Shown in pieces: positions 1-7,783 of a DNA stretch of 64,000 nucleotides. Position numbers and translations under genes: made by a program. The first letter of the stretch is position 1, and every line of letters begins with the position of its first letter. Where the stretch lies: assembly GCF_004123805.1 (NCBI RefSeq), contig NZ_RWJX01000004.1, forward strand, positions 51,134 through 115,133, read 5' to 3'. The notes below the pieces were generated by a model. The model ran no database searches. It was not told where the DNA came from and saw only the letters and a program-made list of their open reading frames with translations. This DNA is from Cellulomonas endophytica. GTDB taxonomy: Bacteria > Actinomycetota > Actinomycetes > Actinomycetales > Cellulomonadaceae.

Positions 1-1
1 G

Positions 2-937
2 ATGAGCACCGCGCTGATCGAGAACATCTCCGGCAAGGGCGCCAAGAAGTACGCCGAGAAGCGGGCGGCGCAGGGCCGGCCGATCCGCCTCAACGAGCAG
101 TCCCACAACCCCGCCAACCGGCGGCCGGGCTGGGTGACGTACGCGTTCCTGGCGGTCGTCGTCGCCGTGTCCGTCTTCCCGCTGTACTACACGGCGCTGC
201 TCGGGTCCTCGACGCGGCTGGAGATTGCCCGGGACCCCGTCCCGCGTGCGTTCCCCGGCCCGCAGCTGTTCAGCAACTTCGTCGACATCGTGACGAACCA
301 CCAGGTGCAGTTCTGGGCGTCCTTCGTCAACTCGCTGCTGGTGGCGGTCATCGTCTCGGCGTCGGTGGTGTTCTTCTCCACCCTCGCCGGCTTCTCGTTC
401 GCGAAGCTGAACTTCCGGGGCCGCAAGCCGCTCTACGCATTCATCATCGCGACGATGGCCGTGCCCATGCAGCTGGGCACCGTGCCGATGTTCCTCATGA
501 TGAACGAGTTCGGCTGGATCGACCGGCTCGCCGCCCTCGTGGTGCCGAACCTCGTCATCGCGTTCGGCGTGTTCTGGATGACGCAGTACCTGTCCGAGGC
601 GCTGCCGTACGAGCTCGTCGAGGCCGCGCGCGTCGACGGCGCGTCCATGTTCCGCACCTTCTGGTCCGTCGCGCTGCCCGCCGCCCGCCCGGCAGCCGCG
701 ACCCTGGCGCTGTTCACCTTCGTCGAGTCGTGGAACAGCTTCTTCTGGCCGTCGGTGGTGCTGCGGTCGCAGATGACGCTGCCGCTCGTCGTGCCGCAGC
801 TGCGCGGCGCGTACACGGCGGACCACGCGCTGGTGATGTCCGGCGTGCTGCTCATCGCGCTGCCGCTGCTGGTGGTGTTCGTGTTCCTCGGGCGCCAGCT
901 CGTCGCAGGCGTCATGGCGGGCGCCGTCAAGGGCTAG
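2..937 (+). CDS. Carbohydrate ABC transporter permease (MalG/CUT1 type)
   Basis: Inner-membrane permease of a CUT1 sugar importer, 311 residues with about six membrane segments. The cytoplasmic EAA loop that docks on the ATPase is at residues about 200-225 (EAARVDGAS). The N-terminal 40 residues are polar and precede the first membrane segment (about 43-65). The ATG at base 2 follows a G, so the start reads GATGA; this would fit a 4-base overlap with the stop of a partner permease just outside the window. The gene closes with TAG and is followed by a strong hairpin, so it is probably the last gene of its operon. The substrate cannot be told from the sequence. The last 165 bases recur in degenerate form at 2276-2440. 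Confidence 0.9.
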   Translation: MSTALIENISGKGAKKYAEKRAAQGRPIRLNEQSHNPANRRPGWVTYAFLAVVVAVSVFPLYYTALLGSSTRLEIARDPVPRAFPGPQLFSNFVDIVTNHQVQFWASFVNSLLVAVIVSASVVFFSTLAGFSFAKLNFRGRKPLYAFIIATMAVPMQLGTVPMFLMMNEFGWIDRLAALVVPNLVIAFGVFWMTQYLSEALPYELVEAARVDGASMFRTFWSVALPAARPAAATLALFTFVESWNSFFWPSVVLRSQMTLPLVVPQLRGAYTADHALVMSGVLLIALPLLVVFVFLGRQLVAGVMAGAVKG

Positions 938-940
938 TCG

Positions 941-976
941 CGCGGTCGCCCGACCGTTGCGCTGCGGGCGACCGCG
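941..976 (+). terminator. Hairpin terminator after the permease
   Basis: Perfect 11-bp inverted repeat (CGCGGTCGCCC at 941-951, GGGCGACCGCG at 966-976) with a 14-base loop, beginning 4 bases after the permease stop. There is no T-run, as is common for actinobacterial terminators. Confidence 0.7.
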
Positions 977-1170
977 GCGAGCAGGATCGCCGGCACGATG
1001 GCGTCCCGGCCACCGTGCCGGCGACGATGCCCGAGGGGACGGCATGCCCCGAACGCGGAGGCCGTCCAGGCGGGCCTGTCCTGGCAGGTCGAGCTCGACG
1101 GCGTCGCGGTGGGCTCCGTCGATGAGGTGCTGGCCCTGACCCTCGAGGTGGGCGTAGCCCTCGTCAGCTC

Positions 1171-2217
1171 TCATGACGGCCTCTGCAGGTAGTCGCCGAA
1201 CCAGCCGTACGGCGGTAGGCCCATGTTCCCGGCAGCGTGGGCGACGAACGGTGCGTCGGGGAGGTGGTCGAGGCCCCAGGGCTGCACGAGCCCCTCGCCG
1301 CGCAGCAGCACTCGCAGGCCGTGAAGGTGGGGATGGTGTCGAAAGGGCGCCACCGATTCCCGAGTCTGAAGTCCGCCGAGCCTCACCTGCCGAAGTTCAG
1401 GTGCTTGCGCGACCGTCCCTGGGCCCTCGGGGAGGCTGATGTTGAAGAGGTTGGCGTGGCGGAGGCTCGCTGCTGTCGACCAGTCCTCAGCCGACGCGCG
1501 AGGCAGCGCCTCCAGATGCAGGACTTCGAGCTCAGGGAGCGTGACGATCGGCTGCAGGCCGGTGACGCCCCGTGTCTGCCACACCTCGACGAATCTCAAG
1601 GCAGCGAGGTCAGAAATCGCGTCGAGGGCGACGACGGAGCCCAGCTTCAGAGCGAGGGCGCGGAGCCGGCCGGCACTCGAGAGGAGGTCGAGCTCGACCT
1701 TCGAGATCCGCTCGAGCGCGAGGTGTTCGGTAGCAGGAGCGCCCTGAAGGACGCGCCCGAGGATCCGTCCGGTGAGCAGCCCATCGCCCTCGACGTAGAG
1801 CTCCCGCAGGTGCGGCAATTCGGACAGGACCTCGAGATGCTCGGTGCGACGCCCCGGGCTGATCTTGAGCGACGTCAGCGTGTCCGCGTGGTGAGCCAGG
1901 CGACCCACGTCTCCGATGGCGGCCTTCCCGTCCTGCAGCCGGTCGATCGTGATGCTTGCACCGTGGAGCGGCGGGAGGTCGACGAGGAAGTCGATGTCGC
2001 GGAGTTCCGTCTGGTGGGTGTGAAATCTGCGGAGCGGCTTCTCGGCCAGGCGTCGGGCGGCCGCGGCCACCGACCGTGACGTGACAGGGCCGAACAGCAC
2101 GACCCGCTCGTCGTCGATGTAGGCGTTGGTGGTGTCCCGGTAGCGCGGCTGCTCCGTCGCACCGCCATCGGCGGGGAACGACGCCTTCCGTCTGCCGCCC
2201 GGTCTTCCGGTGCTCAT
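1171..2217 (-). CDS. Leucine-rich-repeat-like protein of unknown function
   Basis: 348 residues. From about residue 70 onward the protein shows irregular repeats of about 22-25 residues with leucine and isoleucine spacing of the LRR type (for example LRELYVEGDGL, LEVLHLEALP, LRQVRLGGL). No signal peptide or membrane segment is visible, so it is probably cytosolic. LRR solenoids usually bind proteins; no catalytic domain is seen. The ATG is supported by TAGCCT placed six bases upstream. The gene lies between the intact permease and a decayed second copy of that permease's 3' end, so it may have arrived by insertion or rearrangement. Codon use is slightly less GC-rich than its neighbours. The function is unknown. 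Confidence 0.7.
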   Translation of the reverse strand: MSTGRPGGRRKASFPADGGATEQPRYRDTTNAYIDDERVVLFGPVTSRSVAAAARRLAEKPLRRFHTHQTELRDIDFLVDLPPLHGASITIDRLQDGKAAIGDVGRLAHHADTLTSLKISPGRRTEHLEVLSELPHLRELYVEGDGLLTGRILGRVLQGAPATEHLALERISKVELDLLSSAGRLRALALKLGSVVALDAISDLAALRFVEVWQTRGVTGLQPIVTLPELEVLHLEALPRASAEDWSTAASLRHANLFNISLPEGPGTVAQAPELRQVRLGGLQTRESVAPFRHHPHLHGLRVLLRGEGLVQPWGLDHLPDAPFVAHAAGNMGLPPYGWFGDYLQRPS

Positions 2218-2223
2218 CGCAGC

Positions 2224-2229
2224 AGGCTA
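2224..2229 (-). promoter_or_regulatory. -10 element of a probable leaderless transcript (LRR gene)
   Basis: TAGCCT on the minus strand, six bases before the ATG at 2217. No Shine-Dalgarno sequence lies between. Confidence 0.5.
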
Positions 2230-2275
2230 GGACGTAGACGAGGTCCCGACCGCTCCGCCACCGTGCCGCGCTCAC

Positions 2276-2440
2276 ACATGACGCTGCCCCTCGTCGTGCC
2301 GCAGCTGGGCGGCGCCACACGGCGGACCACGCCTGGTGATGTCCGGCGTGCTGCTCATCGCGCTGCCGCTGCTCGTCGTCCTCGTGCTCCTCGGGCGCCA
2401 ACTCGTCACGGGCGTCATGGCGGGAGCCGTCGAAGGCTGA
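2276..2440 (+). pseudogene. Remnant of a duplicated permease 3' end
   Basis: About 165 bases align with 773-937, the end of the intact permease gene, at roughly 85-90 percent by eye. Two single-base deletions (near 2317 and 2333) shift the frame, and substitutions change the ending from GCCGTCAAGGGCTAG to GCCGTCGAAGGCTGA. No 5' part of the gene is present. It is either half of a duplication with the LRR gene between the copies, or the end of a lost paralogous operon. The rest of the gene-free stretch 2218-2628 holds only the LRR promoter and the ribosome site of the next gene. Confidence 0.8.
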
Positions 2441-2628
2441 GGCGTCCGGCCGAGGGGCGATTGAGCAGGATCGCAGTCCTGTCGTCCCGGCACTGCGCCC
2501 TCCGGGGGAGGGAGCGGGTGAACCCTGCACAGGGCCCTCAGCTGGGGTGGGCGACGTCCGTAGGTCGTGGAGGCCGCCGCTGCTCGTGCGGCGCCGTGCA
2601 GGCCACGGCTCGACCGGAAGGACACCTC

Positions 2629-4104
2629 GTGCAGGACGCAGCAGTGGAGTCGACGTCGCCCGGGGCGACCACGATCGGGACGCTCGGTGGGCTGCGCCTG
2701 CTGCACGTCGACCAGCCGGGCCGCACGAAGGCCACGCTGCACGTCGGCGTGGGGTGGGCGGACGAGACGATGGCGACGCGCGGTGTCACGCACCTGGTGG
2801 AGCACCTCGTCATGCACGGCACCAGCCGCGGGCGGTTCGAGTCGAACGCGGCGGTCCTCATGCACCGGACGGCGTTCTGGGCTGCAGGACGGCCGGAGCT
2901 GGTGGCCACGTTCCTCCGGGAGGTCGTCGCGGGCATCACGTCGCCCTCGTTCGAGGACCTGGAGCACGAGGCCAAGGTCCTCGCCGCCGAGCAGAGCGAG
3001 GCGGGCTTCGGTCCTCATGACGCCGCTCGTCACACCCGCTTCGGCAACGAGGGCCCAGGTCTGTCGATGATCTGGGGGACGGGCCCCCAGGCAGCCGAAC
3101 GTGACGTCCTCGCCGACCACGTGCGACGGTGGTTCGTCCGCGACAACGCGGTCCTCACGGTCGTCGGCCCGTTGCCGGAGGGCCTCGACCTCGACCTCCC
3201 CCCCGGAGCGGTGCCGGTGCGCCCCTTCGTCCAGACGTCCCGTCCCGGCGTGGTCGGCTCCTCGGAGGGTGCAGGCCCGGTCCTGTCCTTCGTGCTCCCG
3301 GACGGCCCGGTCGTCCCGGCGCTGGTGGGTGCGATCTGCACACGCCTGGAGGACGAGCTGCGCCACGGCCAGGGGGACGTGTACTCGCTGGAGCCGGACG
3401 TCGAACGGCTGCCGGGGACGGGTCGCGTGCTCGTGCAGCTGGGGGCGCGCGTCGCCCCCGGCGCGCAGCGTGCGGTGGCCGAGGCGATGGCGCGGGAGCT
3501 GGCGCGTCGGACCGAGGTGGGCGTGACCGACGACGAGCGTTCCGAGATGCTCGAGTGGTGGGACGCCGGGAACGAGGAGCGCGACCCCGTCGACGACCTC
3601 GACGAAGCTGCAGCACGTCTTCTCGCGGGCCTGCCGGTGCTCACTTACGCCGAGGCGCGGGCCGAGGCCGCCGAGCTCGAGCCCGCGGCGGTCGCGGTGA
3701 TCGCGCAGGAGGCGCTGCACGGCGCGCAGCTGCTCGTCCCCAGTGGGATCGAGCCGGACACGGCGCTTCCCGACGGGACGGGGTGCTCCATGTCCCGCGT
3801 GATGACGACCCCGCCGATGCGGCGGCGCTTCCGTGCCTCCGCGGCGAAGGGCAGCGCCCTCGGGTTCGACGGGCAGCGGGTGGAGTTCCGCGACACGGAC
3901 GGCGACGTGCACACCATCGAGCTCGGCGAGGTCGTCGGGGTGGGTGTGGACGGTCGTGCGCGCCAGCTCTTCGGTGCTCGGGGCTGTTTCATCACGGTCG
4001 ACCCGCGGGACTTCTCGGGCGCCGACGCCGTGGTCACAGCCATCGACGCGGAGGTGTCCGCCGACCTCCGCTTCGACCTGAAGGCATGGCTGGGGCAGGA
4101 CTGA
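2629..4104 (+). CDS. M16-like metallopeptidase with C-terminal PH-like tail
   Basis: 491 residues from a GTG chosen because GGAAGGA sits six bases upstream (2616-2622); the open frame upstream of it crosses the permease remnant and is not coding. Residues 55-59 read HLVEH, matching the HxxEH zinc motif of M16 (pitrilysin-type) peptidases, and the following 80 residues fit the N-terminal M16 domain, including acidic residues (EHEAKVLAAE) where the third zinc ligand is expected. Residues about 210-385 resemble the second, inactive M16 half. The last 80 residues form a separate strand-rich region (about 408-491) that looks like a YcxB/PH-like fold. M16 enzymes usually cleave short unfolded peptides. 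No signal peptide is seen. Confidence 0.6.
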   Translation: MQDAAVESTSPGATTIGTLGGLRLLHVDQPGRTKATLHVGVGWADETMATRGVTHLVEHLVMHGTSRGRFESNAAVLMHRTAFWAAGRPELVATFLREVVAGITSPSFEDLEHEAKVLAAEQSEAGFGPHDAARHTRFGNEGPGLSMIWGTGPQAAERDVLADHVRRWFVRDNAVLTVVGPLPEGLDLDLPPGAVPVRPFVQTSRPGVVGSSEGAGPVLSFVLPDGPVVPALVGAICTRLEDELRHGQGDVYSLEPDVERLPGTGRVLVQLGARVAPGAQRAVAEAMARELARRTEVGVTDDERSEMLEWWDAGNEERDPVDDLDEAAARLLAGLPVLTYAEARAEAAELEPAAVAVIAQEALHGAQLLVPSGIEPDTALPDGTGCSMSRVMTTPPMRRRFRASAAKGSALGFDGQRVEFRDTDGDVHTIELGEVVGVGVDGRARQLFGARGCFITVDPRDFSGADAVVTAIDAEVSADLRFDLKAWLGQD

Positions 4105-4215
4105 CGACCGCCGCGCGTCCGGGGCTCGACGCCCTGCCTCGAGCGAGGTCGCACTCGCACGGGTCGCAGGACGGTCCCCTCACGCCGGCACTGCTGCGGC
4201 CGATGGGTCGTGGGA

Positions 4216-4305
4216 GAGACGACAACGGCACACCCGTCGCGAGGCGGGGTCGCAAAGCCACGGGACCCTCGCGGTCAGCCGGGCCGCCGAACCGAGGGAA
4301 CACCC
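4216..4305 (+). promoter_or_regulatory. GEMM-type riboswitch (cyclic di-GMP-I-like)
   Basis: The central part matches GEMM RNAs. A six-pair stem CCCGTC/GGCGGG (4233-4238, 4243-4248) is capped by the GNRA tetraloop GCGA and followed by GTCGCAAAGCC (4249-4259), close to the family's GACGCAAAGCC. Further on, TCAGCCGGGCCGCCGA (4275-4290) matches the family's 3' segment (AGCCGGGUUACCGA). The junction before the stem reads AACGGCACA instead of the usual CAGGGCAAA, so the base that sets ligand choice cannot be assigned. GAGGG (4294-4298), the ribosome site of the leader ORF, can pair with CCCTC (4266-4270), which suggests control of translation. A diguanylate cyclase gene lies downstream, fitting feedback by cyclic di-GMP. 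Confidence 0.72.
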
Positions 4306-4410
4306 GTGACCACGCCTCAGAACCGCAGCACGGCCGCCGCGGGCACCCGCGCGCCGCAGCACCGCCGGGACGCCGCCCCCCGCTCGTCGGACCGTGGGGT
4401 GGCCCGATGA
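4306..4410 (+). CDS. 34-codon leader ORF coupled to the next gene
   Basis: GTG start seven bases after GAGGG, which lies in the 3' strand of the riboswitch. The peptide is basic and low in complexity (VTTPQNRSTA... ending RGVAR) and resembles no family. Its TGA (4408-4410) overlaps the ATG of the next gene (4407). Translation of this ORF may therefore deliver ribosomes to the operon, so that hiding its ribosome site would silence the downstream genes. It may have no role as a peptide. Confidence 0.5.
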   Translation: MTTPQNRSTAAAGTRAPQHRRDAAPRSSDRGVAR

Positions 4411-4793
4411 GCGACCAGCTCCAGCAGGTGACGCACGAGAAGTTCCGCATGTGGCTGCGGCCGGACGGCATCGTCGAGCTCGCCTGGGCACCGCACGTCC
4501 CGTCGGGCCTCCCGGACGCCCTCGCGGCCATCGACGCGATGACCCGGCTCACCGGCGGCCGAGCCGCCCCGCTCCTGGTGCACACCGCGGACGCGGGCCC
4601 GCAGGACCGCGCGGCACGCATGGAGTTCATCCGCCGCCAGGAGGTCGTGTCGGCGGTCGCGCTCGTCGTCGGGAACCCGCTCAGCCGCATGATGGCGACG
4701 TTCTTCATCAACGTGAGCAGGCCCGAGGTGGCGACGCGCTCGTTCGAGGACGAGGTCGCTGCCTGCGCCTGGCTCGCGACGTTCCTGGACTGA
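4407..4793 (+). CDS. Small STAS/SpoIIAA-like protein
   Basis: 128 residues, soluble, starting MSDQLQQVTHEKF. The order of strands and helices (FRMWLRPDGIVELAWAP, then helix, PLLVHTADAG, helix, ALVVGNPLSRMMATFF) resembles the SpoIIAA/STAS-like proteins of Actinobacteria (probably the DUF7793 group; the exact family is uncertain). Such proteins bind partners rather than catalyse. It sits between the riboswitch and the GGDEF gene, nine bases from the latter, so it probably works with cyclic di-GMP synthesis. No conserved phosphorylatable serine could be identified with confidence. Confidence 0.6.
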   Translation: MSDQLQQVTHEKFRMWLRPDGIVELAWAPHVPSGLPDALAAIDAMTRLTGGRAAPLLVHTADAGPQDRAARMEFIRRQEVVSAVALVVGNPLSRMMATFFINVSRPEVATRSFEDEVAACAWLATFLD

Positions 4794-4802
4794 GGGGGAC
4801 CG

Positions 4803-5618
4803 GTGCCTCCCGAGGTGGGCGGCGTCGAGAGGCTGGAGCGCCGGCTCGAGGACGTCGTCGCCGTCATCCAGGACTTCGCCGCCCTGCGGTTCGGCGCCCG
4901 CGCGCCCGTCGGCCCCGCGGGGGACGTCGTCGACGCGGTGGCCGCCGGCGTGAACTCGCTCGGCGAGGAGCTCGAGGCCTTCTCCGAGGAGCTCGAGCGC
5001 CGGGTCGCGGAGCGGACGGCCGAGCTCGCGGTCGCCACCGAGGAGCTCCGCCGCCGTGCGCTGCGCGACGACCTCACCGGCCTGGCGAACCGCGCCGCCT
5101 TCTTCGAGCGCCTCGCCCAGCGCCTGGCCGCCGCCGACCGGCGCGGCACGGGCTGCGCGGTCCTCTACCTCGACCTCGACGGCTTCAAGACGGTCAACGA
5201 CACCCTGGGCCACGCGGCGGGTGACCGGCTGCTCGTCGAGGTGGCGCGACGCCTGACGGAGGAGCTCCGGGCAGGGGACACCGCGGCGCGTGTCGGCGGT
5301 GACGAGTTCCTCGTCCTGCTCGACGAGGTCGTCTCGGGCGAGGCGGCGCTGGCCGTCGCGCGGCGTGTCGAGCAGCGGCTCCGGGCGCCGCACGTCCTCG
5401 GGGGGCGCACGGTCACCGCGCCGGCCAGCATCGGTGTCGCGGCCGCACCGGACGGGCCCACCGACGCCGACGGGCTCGTCGCCGCCGCCGACGCGGCGAT
5501 GTACGAGGCCAAGCGGTGGGAGCAGGGCGGCTGCGTCCTCGTCGGCACCGGCGCGCGGCCGGGCGACGACCCGCGTCAGCGCGAGGTGGTCCCGCGGCCG
5601 GCCAGGCCGCACTCGTAG
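4803..5618 (+). CDS. GGDEF-domain diguanylate cyclase
   Basis: 271 residues; makes cyclic di-GMP from two GTP. Residues about 55-88 form a heptad-like helix (EELEAFSEELERRVAERTAE), probably a dimerising coiled coil, leading into the conserved DDLTGLANR. The signature VGGDEF is intact at about residues 164-169. RAGD lies five residues before it, which is the RxxD inhibitory site for product feedback. There is no membrane segment. GTG start with GAGGGGG just upstream, nine bases after the preceding gene. The riboswitch at 4216 suggests a second, RNA-level feedback. The 3' end overlaps the convergent response-regulator gene by 43 bases. Confidence 0.92.
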   Translation: MPPEVGGVERLERRLEDVVAVIQDFAALRFGARAPVGPAGDVVDAVAAGVNSLGEELEAFSEELERRVAERTAELAVATEELRRRALRDDLTGLANRAAFFERLAQRLAAADRRGTGCAVLYLDLDGFKTVNDTLGHAAGDRLLVEVARRLTEELRAGDTAARVGGDEFLVLLDEVVSGEAALAVARRVEQRLRAPHVLGGRTVTAPASIGVAAAPDGPTDADGLVAAADAAMYEAKRWEQGGCVLVGTGARPGDDPRQREVVPRPARPHS

Positions 5619-6262
5619 GCGAAGATCACGGCCTGCACGCGGTCGCGGGCGCCGAGCTTGGCGAAGAGGTTGCCGACGTGCGTCTTCACCGTCGTCTCCG
5701 AGATGACGAGCTCCGCCGCGATCTCCGGGTTCGACGCGCCCTCGGCGACGAGCCGCAGGACGTCGAGCTCGCGCGGGGTCAGGGCGCCCAGGCGCGGGTC
5801 GACCCCGCCGGCCGTCGTGGCCGCTGCGCCGGTCGCCGGCAGGTGCGGCGCGAACAGGTCGAGCATGCGGCGCAGCACCCGCGGGGCGACGACGGCGGTG
5901 CCGGCGGCGACCGTGCGGATCGCGTCGACGAGCTCGTCGGGACGGGCGGACTTCAGCAGGAACCCGCTGGCGCCGGCGCGCAGGGCGGCGAAGGCGAGGT
6001 CGTCGACGTCGAAGGTGGTCAGGACGAGCACGCGGGTCCCGGGGTGCTCGGCGACGATGCGCGTGGTCGCCTCGATGCCGTCCATGCCGGGCATGCGGAT
6101 GTCCATGACGACGACGTCGGGGGCGAGCGCGGCGACCTGGTCGAGCGCGACGCGGCCGTCGGCGGCCTCGCCGACCACCTCCAGGTCGGGCTCGGACTCG
6201 ACGACGAGCCGGAACCCGACGCGCATGAGCGCCTGGTCGTCCACGAGGAGCACGGTGGTCAC
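5576..6262 (-). CDS. NarL/LuxR-type response regulator
   Basis: 228 residues. The receiver domain (1-120) has the acidic pair D8/D9, phosphoacceptor D54 (VVVMDIRMPG) and the conserved lysine in GFLLKSARP. The C-terminal LuxR helix-turn-helix starts at LTPRELDVLRLVAEG and contains NPEIAAELVISETTVKTHVGNLFAKL. GTG start overlaps the kinase stop as GTGA, so the pair is translationally coupled. It probably controls the ABC exporter genes upstream in the same operon. Confidence 0.93.
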   Translation of the reverse strand: MTTVLLVDDQALMRVGFRLVVESEPDLEVVGEAADGRVALDQVAALAPDVVVMDIRMPGMDGIEATTRIVAEHPGTRVLVLTTFDVDDLAFAALRAGASGFLLKSARPDELVDAIRTVAAGTAVVAPRVLRRMLDLFAPHLPATGAAATTAGGVDPRLGALTPRELDVLRLVAEGASNPEIAAELVISETTVKTHVGNLFAKLGARDRVQAVIFAYECGLAGRGTTSR

Positions 6263-7707
6263 CGGGCGTCCTCCGGCGCGGTCGTCGGGGTCGCGGCGAC
6301 CGGGCCCTCCGGCGCCGACGCGCACGGCAGCACCGCGTGCACCTGCCACCCGCCGCCCGGCCGCGGACCGGCCTCGACGTGCCCGCCGAGCAGCGCCGCC
6401 CGCTCCCGCATCCCGACGAGGCCCCGCCCGCCGCCGCCGCCCGCCGCGGGGCGCGTCCCGCCGCCGTCGAGGACGCGGAGCTCGACGGTCGTCGGGGTGC
6501 GGCGGACGCCGACCTCCACCGACGGCGTGCCGGGCGCGTGGCGCAGGACGTTGGTGAGCGCCTCGCCGAGGATCCGCGCGACGGCCAGACGCACCGACGT
6601 GTCCTCGCCGAGCTCGGTGTCCAGGCCCGTCGCGCGGACGGGCAGCCCGGCGGTCCGGACCCGCTCGACGAGGGCGGGCAGGTCGGAGGCCGTGGGGACG
6701 GGCCGGCGGTCGGGCGCGTCGCCGACGGGAGCGGGGGCGGGACCGAGGGCCCCGAGGACGCCCTGCATGTCGGCGAGGGCGGCGCGGCCCGTGCGGGCGA
6801 TCTGGCGCACGGCGTCGCGGGACCGGTCGGGCGACCGCTCGAAGGCGGCGTCCGCGCCGTCGGCGAGCGCGACCATGACCGAGACGTTGTGCGCGACGAC
6901 GTCGTGCATCTCGCGGGCGATGTGCGCGCGCTCGTCGGCCCGCGCGAGCGCGGCGCTCTGGTCCCGCTCGCGCGCCAGCGCCCGGTAGCGCTCGACGAGG
7001 TCGTGCGCGTGCAGGCGGCGGGCCCGGGCCGCCGAGCCCACCGCGACGCCGAGCAGCACGAGGGCGAGGAGCAGGAGGACGGACCCCATCCGCCGGGCGG
7101 GGGAGAAGAGCGGCTCGGCGAGAGAGGTCTCGGGCTGCCACGGCGAGCTCGTCGCGACGCCGTACCAGGCGAGGATCTCGATGAGCCCGAGGTCCTGCCA
7201 GGCCCAGAGCGCCGCCGTGACGACCCCGAGCACGACACCCGCCACGGTCCAGGCCGTGCGGGGCGGGTGGGCCGCCGCGACCCCGGCGAGCGCGCACGCC
7301 AGGCACGCCCCGAGGACGCCGAGCACGCCCGCGACCAGCAGCGATGCGAGGGCGGCGGCGGTGAGCAGCGCGGTGACGGTCAACGGCCGGGTGCGCCCCA
7401 GCAGGAGCGCCGCGGCACCGCCGGACGCCCCGACGAGCCAGGTGGCGCTGACCGCCCGCTCCACCGCCGAGTCCGGCGGGTACAGGCCCAGGGTGCGGGC
7501 GCCGACGGCGGCCTCCCAGACGAAGCCCGCGCCGACGAGCCCGACCAGCAGCATGAGCACGGCCACCGTGACGTCGAGGACCCAGGGCCGCGCGTGGACG
7601 AGCCGCGCGACCGGGCTCCCGCCGCTGACCTGCTCGGCCGTGAGCAGCGGCGCGTCGGGGACGCGGGTGGCCCCGGCCGGCGGGGCGGTCGCGGGCCGGG
7701 TCTGCAC
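6259..7707 (-). CDS. Sensor histidine kinase (HisKA_3/NarX type)
   Basis: 482 residues. About six hydrophobic segments fill residues 40-215 with almost no extracellular loop, so the signal is probably sensed in or at the membrane. A HisKA_3 domain follows with the phosphoacceptor near residue 262 (REMHDVVAHN). The HATPase domain has the N-box GEALTNVLRHA and a glycine-rich lid (GGGGGRGLVGMRERAALLGG). The GTG at 7707 was chosen for GGGAGGG upstream. Similar kinases accompany drug- or peptide-exporting ABC transporters, and the order exporter-kinase-regulator here is typical of that arrangement. Confidence 0.9.
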   Translation of the reverse strand: MQTRPATAPPAGATRVPDAPLLTAEQVSGGSPVARLVHARPWVLDVTVAVLMLLVGLVGAGFVWEAAVGARTLGLYPPDSAVERAVSATWLVGASGGAAALLLGRTRPLTVTALLTAAALASLLVAGVLGVLGACLACALAGVAAAHPPRTAWTVAGVVLGVVTAALWAWQDLGLIEILAWYGVATSSPWQPETSLAEPLFSPARRMGSVLLLLALVLLGVAVGSAARARRLHAHDLVERYRALARERDQSAALARADERAHIAREMHDVVAHNVSVMVALADGADAAFERSPDRSRDAVRQIARTGRAALADMQGVLGALGPAPAPVGDAPDRRPVPTASDLPALVERVRTAGLPVRATGLDTELGEDTSVRLAVARILGEALTNVLRHAPGTPSVEVGVRRTPTTVELRVLDGGGTRPAAGGGGGRGLVGMRERAALLGGHVEAGPRPGGGWQVHAVLPCASAPEGPVAATPTTAPEDAR

Positions 7708-7783
7708 CGGACCACCCTCCCATCCACGCCGGCCCGTGGGCACCGGCTCCCGGGAGCCCCGTGGTGTCACGGCCCCGCGCCCG

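Noticed and set aside
938..1174. A minus-strand ATG at 1174 overlapping the LRR stop (ATGA), with about 40 GC-rich codons; also a plus-strand frame at 998-1192
   Set aside because: The minus frame runs on without a stop into the antisense of the permease, and neither frame resembles a known protein or has a clear end or start. Not enough to call a gene.
2263..2628. Extension of the M16-like gene upstream to 2263
   Set aside because: That part is the frame-broken permease remnant and spacer. A GTG with a good ribosome site at 2629 is the better start.
2272..3912. Long antisense frame opposite the M16-like gene, and similar long antisense frames at 4317-7238, 15684-18680, 24243-27314, 29861-32818, 32964-35885, 45706-48714 and 54241-57858
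   Set aside because: They lie opposite clear genes with conserved motifs, have Arg/Ala/Gly-rich composition and no domains. Such frames are usual in very GC-rich DNA.
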